A DNA stretch of 64,000 nucleotides from Pseudomonadota bacterium (GTDB taxonomy: Bacteria > Myxococcota > Myxococcia > Myxococcales > Myxococcaceae), in contig JAFAFL010000035.1 in the NCBI GenBank assembly GCA_023423535.1, forward strand, positions 62,001 through 126,000, written 5' to 3'. The translations under genes were made by a program, and so were the position numbers. The notes beneath the pieces were generated by a model that did not search any database, was not told the DNA's origin, and worked only from the letters and a program-made list of their open reading frames with translations. This document shows, piece after piece, positions 17,971 through 25,280 of this stretch (position 1 is the stretch's first letter; the number at the start of each line of letters is the position of its first letter).

Positions 17971-18881
17971 CGAAGGCGCGCAACGACCTGCTCTCCATCC
18001 GGGGGATGACGCGCGGCGAGGTGGAAGCGCTGCTCGCCTCCGCCGCCGCCCACAAGCGCGCCCGCCGTGAAGGCACGCGCCGTGACGGTCCGCTCTCCGG
18101 CCAGATGGTGGCGAACCTCTTCTTCGAGGACTCCACCCGCACGCGTTCCTCGTTCGAGATCGCCGCCCGCGCGCTCGGCGCCAACGTGCTCGGCTGGTCC
18201 GCGAAGGAGTCGTCGGTGGCGAAGGGCGAGACCCTGCTCGACACCGCGCGGAACCTCGATGCCATGTCGCCGGCGGTGCTCGTCGTCCGTCACGGCTCGT
18301 CCGGCGCGGTCGCGCTGATCGCGAAGCACGTGCGCGCCGCCGTGGTCAACGCGGGCGACGGCACGCACGAACATCCGTCGCAGGCGCTGCTCGATGCGCT
18401 GACGCTGACGGAGAAGCTGGGCGCGCTCGACGGCAAGACGGTCGTCATCGCCGGGGACATCCTGCACAGCCGCGTGGCGCGATCGAACCTGCACTGCCTG
18501 AAGCTGCTCGGCGCGCGGGTCGTCCTCGTGGCGCCGCCCACGCTGATGCCGGTGGGCATCGAGGCGCTCGGCGCGGAGGTGAGCTGGGACTTCGACCGGG
18601 CGCTGGAGGGCGCGGACGCGGTGATGATGCTCCGCATGCAGCTCGAGCGTCAGAAGCGCGCGTTCTTCCCCTCCACCCGCGAGTACGCCCGTCGCTACGG
18701 CCTCAACGCCGCGCGCGTGGCCCTGATGAAGCGGGGCGCGCCGGTGCTGCACCCCGGCCCCATGAACCGCGGGCTGGAGATCACCTCGGACGTGGCGGAC
18801 GGCGAGCAGAGCGCCATCCTCGAACAGGTGGAGAACGGCGTGCCGGTGCGGATGGCCATCCTCGAGAGGAGCTGTCAGTGA
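17967..18881 (+). CDS. pyrB: Aspartate carbamoyltransferase, catalytic subunit
   Basis: A 304-residue enzyme for the first committed step of pyrimidine synthesis, joining carbamoyl phosphate and aspartate. The carbamoyl-phosphate loop is FFEDSTRTRSSFEIAA, with WSAKESSVAKGETL and the later GDGTHEHPSQALLDALTL and HPGPMNRGLEI. No pyrI regulatory subunit is seen. It overlaps its upstream neighbour by ATGA and the downstream pyrC by GTGA, consistent with a tightly coupled operon; dihydroorotase in this arrangement often forms a complex with ATCase. Confidence 0.97.
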   Translation: MTKARNDLLSIRGMTRGEVEALLASAAAHKRARREGTRRDGPLSGQMVANLFFEDSTRTRSSFEIAARALGANVLGWSAKESSVAKGETLLDTARNLDAMSPAVLVVRHGSSGAVALIAKHVRAAVVNAGDGTHEHPSQALLDALTLTEKLGALDGKTVVIAGDILHSRVARSNLHCLKLLGARVVLVAPPTLMPVGIEALGAEVSWDFDRALEGADAVMMLRMQLERQKRAFFPSTREYARRYGLNAARVALMKRGAPVLHPGPMNRGLEITSDVADGEQSAILEQVENGVPVRMAILERSCQ

Positions 18882-20173
18882 CGGCGCTGCTGATCAAGAA
18901 CGGGCGCGTGCTCGACCCCGCGCAGGGAGTCGACGCGACGCGAGACGTGCTCGTGCGCGACGGCCGGATCGCGGAGCTCTCCTCGCTGCGCGAGGGCGAG
19001 GCGCTGGAGATCATCGACGCGGCGGGGCAGTGGGTGATGCCCGGCTTCATCGACCTGCACACGCACCTGCGCGAGCCCGGGCAGGAGGGCAAGGAGACGA
19101 TCCAGTCCGGCTGCCGGTCGGCGGTGGCGGGCGGCTTCACCGCGGTGGTTGCGATGCCGAACACGGTGCCGGTGATCGACACCGCGGTGCTGGCGAAGTT
19201 CGTGGCGCAGAAGGGGCGGGACGTTGGGCTGTGCCGCGTCTATCCGTCCGGGTCGATCACCCGCGGTCAGGAGGGCAAGGCGCTCACCGACATGGCGGAC
19301 CTCGTGAGTGCGGGCTGCGTGTGCCTCACCGACGACGGCCGGCCGGTGACCGACGCGGGCCTCATGCGCCGCGCGATCCAGTGGGCAATGCCGCTCGGCG
19401 TGCCACTGATGCTCCATGAAGAGGAGCTTTCGCTCAGCGAGGGCGGCTTCATGAATGAAGGACCGGTGGCGGCGCGGCTCGGGCTCCTGCCCATTCCCGC
19501 GTCCGCCGAGGTCACCATGGTCGCGCGCGATCTGGTGCTCGCGGAGGAGACCGGCGGCAGGCTGCACTTCGCGCACCTCTCCTGCGAGCAGAGCGTGCGG
19601 CTCGTGCGCGAGGGGAAGCGGCGCGGGCTGCAGATCACCGCCGAGGCCACGCCCCACCACTTCACGCTCACCGACGAGGCGCTGGAGGGCTGGAACACGG
19701 ACGCGCGGATGAACCCGCCCCTGCGATCCGCGCGCGACGTGGAGGCGGTGCAGGAGGGCCTCGCGGACGGGACGATCGACGCCATCGCCACCGACCACGC
19801 GCCGCACGGGGTGGCGGACAAGGTGTGCCCGTTCGACTGCTCGGCGAACGGGATCGTGGGGCTGGAGACGGCGCTGCCGCTGACGATGGAGCTCGTGCAC
19901 GCGGGGAAGCTCTCTCCCATGCGCGCGGCGGAGCGGCTGAGTATGGGACCTGCGCGCGCCTTCCGGTTGCCGGGCGGTTCGCTGAAGGCGGGCGAGCCGG
20001 CGGACGTGACGCTGGTGGACCCGTCTGCGGAGTGGGCGATCGAGTCGAAGCGTTTCTTCTCGAAGAGCCGCAACTCGCCCTTCGAGGGCAGGCGGGTGAA
20101 GGGCCGGGTCCGGGCGACGATCGTCGGCGGCCGGGTGGTTTTCATGGATGGCGCGGTGAAGGAGCAGGGATGA
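18878..20173 (+). CDS. pyrC: Dihydroorotase (class I)
   Basis: A 431-residue amidohydrolase closing carbamoyl aspartate to dihydroorotate. Metal ligands are in DLHTHLREPGQ near the N terminus, with further marks in AVVAMPNTVPV, MLHEEELS and the late ATDHAPHG with its essential Asp. The length fits the longer class I type that is often encoded beside pyrB. The GTG start overlaps the pyrB stop, and the TGA overlaps the carA start. Confidence 0.96.
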   Translation: MTALLIKNGRVLDPAQGVDATRDVLVRDGRIAELSSLREGEALEIIDAAGQWVMPGFIDLHTHLREPGQEGKETIQSGCRSAVAGGFTAVVAMPNTVPVIDTAVLAKFVAQKGRDVGLCRVYPSGSITRGQEGKALTDMADLVSAGCVCLTDDGRPVTDAGLMRRAIQWAMPLGVPLMLHEEELSLSEGGFMNEGPVAARLGLLPIPASAEVTMVARDLVLAEETGGRLHFAHLSCEQSVRLVREGKRRGLQITAEATPHHFTLTDEALEGWNTDARMNPPLRSARDVEAVQEGLADGTIDAIATDHAPHGVADKVCPFDCSANGIVGLETALPLTMELVHAGKLSPMRAAERLSMGPARAFRLPGGSLKAGEPADVTLVDPSAEWAIESKRFFSKSRNSPFEGRRVKGRVRATIVGGRVVFMDGAVKEQG

Positions 20174-21288
20174 AGAAGGCAGTGCTCGCGCTGGCAGACG
20201 GCGCGGTGTTCGAGGGCACGGGCTTCGGCGCCGAAGGCGACGTGGTCGGCGAGGTCGTGTTCAACACCTCGATGTACGGGTACCAGGAGATCCTCACCGA
20301 TCCCTCCTACGTCGGTCAGATCGTCTGCATGACGTACCCGGAGATGGGCAACGTCGGCACCAACGGCGAGGACCAGGAGTCCGTGCGTCCGCATGCGGTC
20401 GGCATGGTGGTGCGCAACTTCAACGAGCCCTCCAACTGGCGCGCGACCGAGACGCTCTCCGGCTATCTCGCGCGCTGGGGGATGGGCGGGATCAGCGGCA
20501 TCGACACGCGCAAGCTCGTGCGGCACCTGCGCACGCATGGCGCGCAGATGGGCGTGCTCTCCACCGGCAATCACTCGCACGCGGCGCTGGTGGAAAAGGC
20601 TCGCAGCGCGAAGGGGATGGAGGGCCTGGATCTGGCCACCGGCATCTCCACGAAGGAGCCCTTTCTCTTCACCGAGCGCACCCCGTGGGTGCTCGAGCCC
20701 GGCGTTGCGCACCCCGAGCCGAAGAAGCTCGAGTACGAGGTCATCGCCTACGACTACGGCCTGAAGAAGGCGATGCTGCGCTACCTCGTGGACGAGGGTT
20801 GCCGGGTGACGGTGGTGCCGTCGAACTATCCGGCGGAGAAGGTGCTCGCGCAGAAGCCGCACGGCGTGTTCCTCACCAACGGCCCCGGCGATCCGGCGGC
20901 GGTGGAGGGCGCGGACAAGACGGTGGCGGCGCTTTTGGGGAAGGTGCCGGTCTTCGGCATCTGCCTCGGGCACCAGATCCTCGCGCGGGCGATCGGCGGG
21001 ACGACCTACAAGATGAAGTTCGGTCACCGTGGCGGGAACCAGCCGGTGAAGGATCTGGTCACGGGCAAGGTGGAGATCACCGCGCAGAACCACGGCTTCG
21101 CGGTGGACGACAAGAGCGTGCTGGGCAAGGCCAACGTCACGCACCTCAACCTCAACGACGGGACGGTCGAAGGGATCGAGATCCCCGAGGCGCTCGCGTT
21201 CAGCGTGCAGTACCACCCCGAGTCGTCGCCCGGTCCGCACGACGCGCGCTATCTCTTCCGGCGCTTCACCTCGCTGATGGCGCGGTAA
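20170..21288 (+). CDS. carA: Carbamoyl-phosphate synthase small (glutaminase) subunit
   Basis: A 372-residue subunit that hydrolyses glutamine and channels ammonia to CarB. The N-terminal CPSase domain begins MKKAVLALADGAVFEG and includes FNTSMYGYQEILTDPSY. The C-terminal class I glutamine amidotransferase domain has the nucleophile in FGICLGHQILARAIGG and the His/Glu pair in QYHPESSPGPHDA. The ATG at 20170 overlaps the pyrC stop. The partner carB is not in the window. Confidence 0.96.
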   Translation: MKKAVLALADGAVFEGTGFGAEGDVVGEVVFNTSMYGYQEILTDPSYVGQIVCMTYPEMGNVGTNGEDQESVRPHAVGMVVRNFNEPSNWRATETLSGYLARWGMGGISGIDTRKLVRHLRTHGAQMGVLSTGNHSHAALVEKARSAKGMEGLDLATGISTKEPFLFTERTPWVLEPGVAHPEPKKLEYEVIAYDYGLKKAMLRYLVDEGCRVTVVPSNYPAEKVLAQKPHGVFLTNGPGDPAAVEGADKTVAALLGKVPVFGICLGHQILARAIGGTTYKMKFGHRGGNQPVKDLVTGKVEITAQNHGFAVDDKSVLGKANVTHLNLNDGTVEGIEIPEALAFSVQYHPESSPGPHDARYLFRRFTSLMAR

Positions 21289-21303
21289 GGTGCGCCCCCC
21301 TGC

Positions 21304-21957
21304 ATGGAAGACCTGAACTACCAGCCGTACCTCGACCGGCTCATCGAGTTCGGCAGCACCGAGGAGCGGAAGGAGGACCTGCTCGCGGCGAAGGCGGAGT
21401 ACTTCCGGCTCGCCGGTGAGGTGCACGAGGACGACAAGTCCTTCGACCTGCGCATGGCCGCCTTCCTCGACTGGTACCTGTTCGACCGGGTGGCGCCCAC
21501 CACCGGCCGCACGCCCGCCGCCGAGTTCTGCGAGGTCCACGGCGCGGGGCTTCCTCCCGAGGAGCAGGGGATCTTCCGCGGCTTCACCGAGACGCGGCAC
21601 GGCCTCTTCGAGGTCCGCAAGATCGGCAAGGGGATCATCCGCCTGCGCGATCTGGAGACCGCGAAGGACCACGACGTCACCGAGCGCCGCCAGGTCGCGG
21701 GGCTGGAGAAGGGCGACGTGATCGAGGCGCGGCTCATCCCCGTCGCTGGGCACCTGCTCTTTTCCGCCGCCTTCGTCTGGCACCCGAAGGAGGGGACGAA
21801 GGCGATCTTCAAGGAGATCAAGCGCCGGAAGAAGAAGGAGCCGGACAGGCCCTTCAAGGACATCGTGTGGGACACCTCGCGCATGGCGCTGAAGGTGGAC
21901 CGCTACCGGCAGATCCCCATCGAGCGGATCTACGACTTCGAGCTGAAGAAGCTGTAG
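21304..21957 (+). CDS. Conserved-looking hypothetical protein
   Basis: A 217-residue soluble protein that I do not recognise. The first half is acidic and helical (ERKEDLLAAKAEYFRL, FDLRMAAFLDWYLFDRV). The middle, about residues 95-165, is beta-rich (RHGLFEVRKIGKGIIRLRDL, EKGDVIEARLIPVAGHLLFS) and may form an RNA- or ligand-binding barrel. A basic stretch, KEIKRRKKKEPDRP, follows near residue 170. It starts 15 bases after carA, so it may be transcribed with the pyrimidine operon. It converges with pyk with only five bases between stops. Confidence 0.7.
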   Translation: MEDLNYQPYLDRLIEFGSTEERKEDLLAAKAEYFRLAGEVHEDDKSFDLRMAAFLDWYLFDRVAPTTGRTPAAEFCEVHGAGLPPEEQGIFRGFTETRHGLFEVRKIGKGIIRLRDLETAKDHDVTERRQVAGLEKGDVIEARLIPVAGHLLFSAAFVWHPKEGTKAIFKEIKRRKKKEPDRPFKDIVWDTSRMALKVDRYRQIPIERIYDFELKKL

Positions 21958-21962
21958 CCGCT

Positions 21963-23363
21963 CTACACCGTGTGCACGCTCATGGTGTTCGTCTTGCCCG
22001 GTGTGTTCAGCGGCACGCCGGCGACGATCACCACCTGCTTGCCCGCGTGGCAGAGCTCTTCCTGCGCGCAGAGCCGCTTCACCTGGCGGACCATCGCGTC
22101 GGTGGACTGCAGCCGCCCGACCTTCATCGGGGTGACGCCCCAGTAGAGCGCCATGCGGCGCACGGTGGCCTCGTTCGGCGTGAGCCCGAGGATCTGCGCG
22201 TGGGGCCGGAACTCGCTGATCAGCCGCGCGGTGTTGCCGGACTCGGTGTAGGCGACGAGCAATTCCGCCCTCATCTGCGTCACCGCCGCCACCGCCGCCG
22301 CGGCCACGCCGGTGGAGACGTCGGTGAGGTGTTCGAGGCTCGGGCCGCGCAGGCGCAGGTGTCCGGTGCGCTCGGCCTCTTCGATGATTCGGCACATGGT
22401 GCCCACCGCCTCCACCGGGTGTTTCCCCGCGGCGGTCTCACCCGAGAGCATCACCGCGTCCGCGCCGTCGAGCACCGCGTTGGCCACGTCCGTCACCTCC
22501 GCGCGGGTGGGGCGCGGCGACTGGATCATGCTCTCCAGCATCTCGGTGGCGACGATGGCGATGCCGCCCAGCCGGTTCGCCAGCTTCACCGCCTCCTTCT
22601 GGATCGCGGGCAACTTCTCCAGCGCCATCTCCACGCCGAGATCCCCGCGCGCGACCATGATCCCGTCCGCCACCGCCGCGATCTCCGCCAACCGCTCCAC
22701 CGCCTGCGGCTTCTCGATCTTCGCGATGATGGGCGTCTTCAGCTTCGCCACGTGCGCCCGCGCGATCCGGATGTCGTCCGCGGACCGCACGAAGGAGAGC
22801 GCCACGTAGTCCACGCCGAGCTCCTGCCCGAACGCGAGGTCCTCCTCGTCCTTCGCGGTGATCGTCGGCACGCTCATCGCCGCGCCGGGGAGGTTCAGCC
22901 CCTTCTTGTCGCGAATGATCCCGCCCACCAGCACGCGCGCGCTGATGTCCCGGCCCTTCACCCCGCGCACCTCGAGCCGGATGCGCCCGTCGTCGAGGAG
23001 GATGAGGTCGTTCTTCCGCACGTCCTTCGGCAGGGACAGGATCGGCGTGGGGACGATCAGCGAGGTGCCCTTCACCGAGCGCGTGGTGACGGTGATCGTC
23101 TCGCCCGCGCGCAGCATCGCCTGCCCGCCCTCGAAGACGCCGACGCGGATCTTCGGGCCCTGCACGTCCTGCAGCACCGCCACCGTGCGGCCGACCTTCT
23201 TCGCGAGCTGGCGCAGCAGGCGCATCCGCCGCCGGTGGTCCGCCGGCGTGCCGTGCGAGAAGTTGAACCGCGCCACGTCCATCCCCGCCCGGATCATCCC
23301 CTCGAGCACCTCCGGTGAGTCCGAGGCAGGTCCCAGGGTGCAGACGATCTTCGCCTTCCGCAT
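21963..23363 (-). CDS. pyk: Pyruvate kinase
   Basis: A 466-residue glycolytic enzyme making pyruvate and ATP from phosphoenolpyruvate and ADP. Marks are KIVCTLGPASDSPE, the substrate-site Arg in MDVARFNFSHG, the signature IIAKIEKPQAVE with the catalytic Lys, MVARGDLGVEM, and VMLSGETAAGKHPVEAV. The C-terminal allosteric domain is present. Its ATG is 88 bases from the divergent small membrane protein gene, with AGGGGAAG as a ribosome site. Confidence 0.96.
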   Translation of the reverse strand: MRKAKIVCTLGPASDSPEVLEGMIRAGMDVARFNFSHGTPADHRRRMRLLRQLAKKVGRTVAVLQDVQGPKIRVGVFEGGQAMLRAGETITVTTRSVKGTSLIVPTPILSLPKDVRKNDLILLDDGRIRLEVRGVKGRDISARVLVGGIIRDKKGLNLPGAAMSVPTITAKDEEDLAFGQELGVDYVALSFVRSADDIRIARAHVAKLKTPIIAKIEKPQAVERLAEIAAVADGIMVARGDLGVEMALEKLPAIQKEAVKLANRLGGIAIVATEMLESMIQSPRPTRAEVTDVANAVLDGADAVMLSGETAAGKHPVEAVGTMCRIIEEAERTGHLRLRGPSLEHLTDVSTGVAAAAVAAVTQMRAELLVAYTESGNTARLISEFRPHAQILGLTPNEATVRRMALYWGVTPMKVGRLQSTDAMVRQVKRLCAQEELCHAGKQVVIVAGVPLNTPGKTNTMSVHTV

Positions 23364-23399
23364 GCGTGCTTCCCCTCCGAGCGCGGCACTCTACCTGCC

Positions 23400-23429
23400 T
23401 TGACTTGGATGCGCCGCGACGAATACGAA
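23400..23429 (+). promoter_or_regulatory. Candidate promoter for the DUF4870-like gene
   Basis: TTGACT at 23400-23405 and TACGAA at 23424-23429 with an 18-base spacer, in the divergent gap between pyk and the membrane protein gene. A GGAGG ribosome site follows at 23441-23445. Confidence 0.35.
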
Positions 23430-23451
23430 CCCGCGCACACGGAGGTTGTTC

Positions 23452-23823
23452 ATGCGGCCAGAGGATCAACTGAAGCAGCCCATACAGGCGGTGATCGCGG
23501 GACGCGAGACGGTGCGTGATCAGGACAAGATCATGATCATCCTCAGCTACTTCGGGATCCTCGCGCTCATCCCGCTGCTGACGGTGAAGGATTCGGAGTA
23601 CGTGAAGTGGCACGCGAAGAACGGGCTCGTGCTCGGGCTCGGCGGCGTGCTCGCCATCACCGTGCTCTCGGTGCTCGTGGGCTGGATCCCGGTGCTCGGT
23701 CAGCTCATCGTGGTGGTGGCCTGGCTGGGCATCCTCGCGCTGCACATCCTCGGGATCGTCAAGGGCCTCGAGGGCCAGCGCTGGCGCATCCCGGTGGTGT
23801 CGGACCTCGCCGAGAAGCTCTAG
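23452..23823 (+). CDS. Small multi-span membrane protein, DUF4870/Tic20-like
   Basis: A 123-residue membrane protein. After a soluble N-terminal region comes IMIILSYFGILALIPLL, then the short polar HAKNGLVLGLGG and two more helices (about residues 63-80 and 84-106). The pattern DKIMIILSYFG, then YVKWHAKNGLVL, matches the DUF4870 family of small membrane proteins, whose function is not known. The ATG has GGAGG six bases upstream; an earlier TTG in frame sits against that site and is unlikely. A bidirectional terminator follows. Confidence 0.8.
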   Translation: MRPEDQLKQPIQAVIAGRETVRDQDKIMIILSYFGILALIPLLTVKDSEYVKWHAKNGLVLGLGGVLAITVLSVLVGWIPVLGQLIVVVAWLGILALHILGIVKGLEGQRWRIPVVSDLAEKL

Positions 23824-23850
23824 CCTCACGTCACGATTCGGTGGAACTGC

Positions 23851-23890
23851 GAAAGCCCGGCGCACCCCTGGGAGGGGGGGCCGGGCTTTC
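23851..23890. terminator. Bidirectional rho-independent terminator
   Basis: GAAAGCCCGGC at 23851-23861 pairs with GCCGGGCTTTC at 23880-23890, a perfect 11-base stem with an 18-base loop. It lies between two convergent genes and would work on both strands. Confidence 0.8.
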
Positions 23891-23901
23891 GTCTTGACTG
23901 C

Positions 23902-24627
23902 CTAGAGCCGGATGTTCTGCGTGTCCTTCCCCGGCGGCAGCAGCAGGCCCGGGTTCTCCTCCGGCGCCTCGGTGTCGGGGAGAATCCCGCCCTCCTCACC
24001 GGAGCCGCCCACGCCGAAGTCGTCGTCAGGGAGCGGCATGCCTTCGCGCAGGCTCTCGAGCTCGTCGCGGGTGATGCCCGCCTCCGCGAGCACCTTCGGC
24101 GCCGCGAAGATGCGCGCCTTGCCGGTCAGCGCCATCGCGATCGCGTCCGAGGGCCGGGCGGAGAGGTTCAGCTGCTTCTCGCCCTGCTCGATGACGATGT
24201 GGCTCGTGTACACGTCGTCCTGCACGTCGTCGATCTCGATGCGGGTGACCTTCCCGCCCATCTTGTCCACCATGCTGTCCATGAGGTCCGCGCTCAGCGG
24301 GTGCGGGCTCTCGCGCTCCGCCAGCCGGAAGGCGATGGACACCGCCGCCTCCTCGGTGACGAACAGCGGCAGCATGAACGCCTGGTCCTTCGAGACGAGC
24401 AGCACCGCATGGGTGTCCGCCTCCTCGATCGGAATGACGTCCATGACCTCGAGCTCGACGGGACCGCCCGCCTTCACCGGGCTGAACAGCCCCGCTGCGG
24501 CAGGCTCCGCCGAGGTAGTGGGGCCTTCGCCCGTGGGGGCGCGAGGAACCCAGTAGAGGGTCCCCAGCGCCACGAAGAGCGCCACAACAGGCGCCAGGAG
24601 CAGTCCGTATCGAAGTGAGCGTTCCAC
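23902..24627 (-). CDS. Bifunctional nuclease (DUF151) domain protein, membrane anchored
   Basis: A 241-residue protein with an N-terminal membrane helix (YGLLLAPVVALFVALGTLYWV). A bifunctional nuclease (BFN) domain occupies about residues 55-180: VMDVIPIEEADTHAVLLVSKD, FVTEEAAVSIAFRL, and the strong family block NLSARPSDAIAMAL. The domain was named for DNase and RNase activity in a plant member; the bacterial role is unclear. The acidic, Pro/Gly-rich tail (LPDDDFGVGGSGEEGG) is probably disordered. The start is a GTG with no clear ribosome site. Confidence 0.83.
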   Translation of the reverse strand: MERSLRYGLLLAPVVALFVALGTLYWVPRAPTGEGPTTSAEPAAAGLFSPVKAGGPVELEVMDVIPIEEADTHAVLLVSKDQAFMLPLFVTEEAAVSIAFRLAERESPHPLSADLMDSMVDKMGGKVTRIEIDDVQDDVYTSHIVIEQGEKQLNLSARPSDAIAMALTGKARIFAAPKVLAEAGITRDELESLREGMPLPDDDFGVGGSGEEGGILPDTEAPEENPGLLLPPGKDTQNIRL

Positions 24628-24823
24628 CGGAAAAAGCTACGCACGCGCCTGGGGGGCGGGCATGCCGGATCCGGTGGCTCGGTGGTGACGAATGCCCAGC
24701 GGCCAGGGGAGCAGCTGCCCCACGTCCTTGCCGGGCGTCTCGTGCGTGGCCTTGCGCGCGGGCCACCCGATGCACAGGGGCCTTTCGCGCGCGAGAGCCG
24801 GTCCTTCTCAGAACAGCGGGCGA

Positions 24824-25204
24824 CTAGCGGTCGTCCACGTCCTCGTCTTCATCCTCGTACTCGTCCTCATCGAGGTCGTCGTCGTCGTCGTCGTCGTCCT
24901 CGTCGTCGAGCCCGAGGTCGTCATCCTCCTCCGACTCCTCGTCCTCGTCGGCGTCACGCGCGGACGCGGTCTCCTCGTCCTCGATGTCCTCGGTCTCGAT
25001 CGTCACGCTCACCGCGAACTTCTTGGAGAGCAGCGCCACCTGCGCGCGCAGCTCGGTGAGGGCGGAGGTGAAGTCCTCGGTCGCACTTGCGGTCGCCTTG
25101 GCGTTGCAGTGCGGGCACTCGAGCTTCTCCGTCCCGTCGATCAGATCCTCGGAGTCGAGCTCGAAGCTCCCCTCGCACTTCTGGCAGGTGAAATCGATGG
25201 TCAT
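24824..25204 (-). CDS. Zinc-ribbon protein with very acidic C-terminal tail
   Basis: A 126-residue protein. Residues 1-35 form a zinc ribbon with CQKC (Cys7, Cys10) and CPHC (Cys30, Cys33), like the MJ0042/FYDLN-type ribbons of bacterial regulators. A short helix (TSALTELRAQVALLSKKFAV) follows. The last 55 or so residues are almost only Asp and Glu, including a run of eight Asp. This resembles nucleic-acid mimic or histone-binding tails, but the function is unknown. The promoter is exceptionally clear and ends nine bases before the ATG, with no ribosome site. Confidence 0.8.
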   Translation of the reverse strand: MTIDFTCQKCEGSFELDSEDLIDGTEKLECPHCNAKATASATEDFTSALTELRAQVALLSKKFAVSVTIETEDIEDEETASARDADEDEESEEDDDLGLDDEDDDDDDDDLDEDEYEDEDEDVDDR

Positions 25205-25213
25205 CGCCGGCCG

Positions 25214-25242
25214 CTATTAGGCACGGGGCAGAGCACTGTCAA
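25214..25242 (-). promoter_or_regulatory. Strong consensus promoter of the zinc-ribbon gene (probable leaderless start)
   Basis: On the minus strand, TTGACA (25242-25237) and TAATAG (25219-25214) are separated by exactly 17 bases. The -10 ends nine bases before the ATG at 25204, so transcription should start at or within a few bases of the start codon. Confidence 0.65.
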
Positions 25243-25280
25243 TCGCCACCCGCTGCGCGTTCCGGCTAGTTTTCGCGCTC

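Noticed and set aside
19267..22395. Minus-strand open frame of 1042 codons across the pyrimidine genes
   Set aside because: It is antisense to pyrC, carA and the following gene, which have clear homology. Its translation is rich in Arg, His and Pro without domains, as expected for a shadow frame at high GC.
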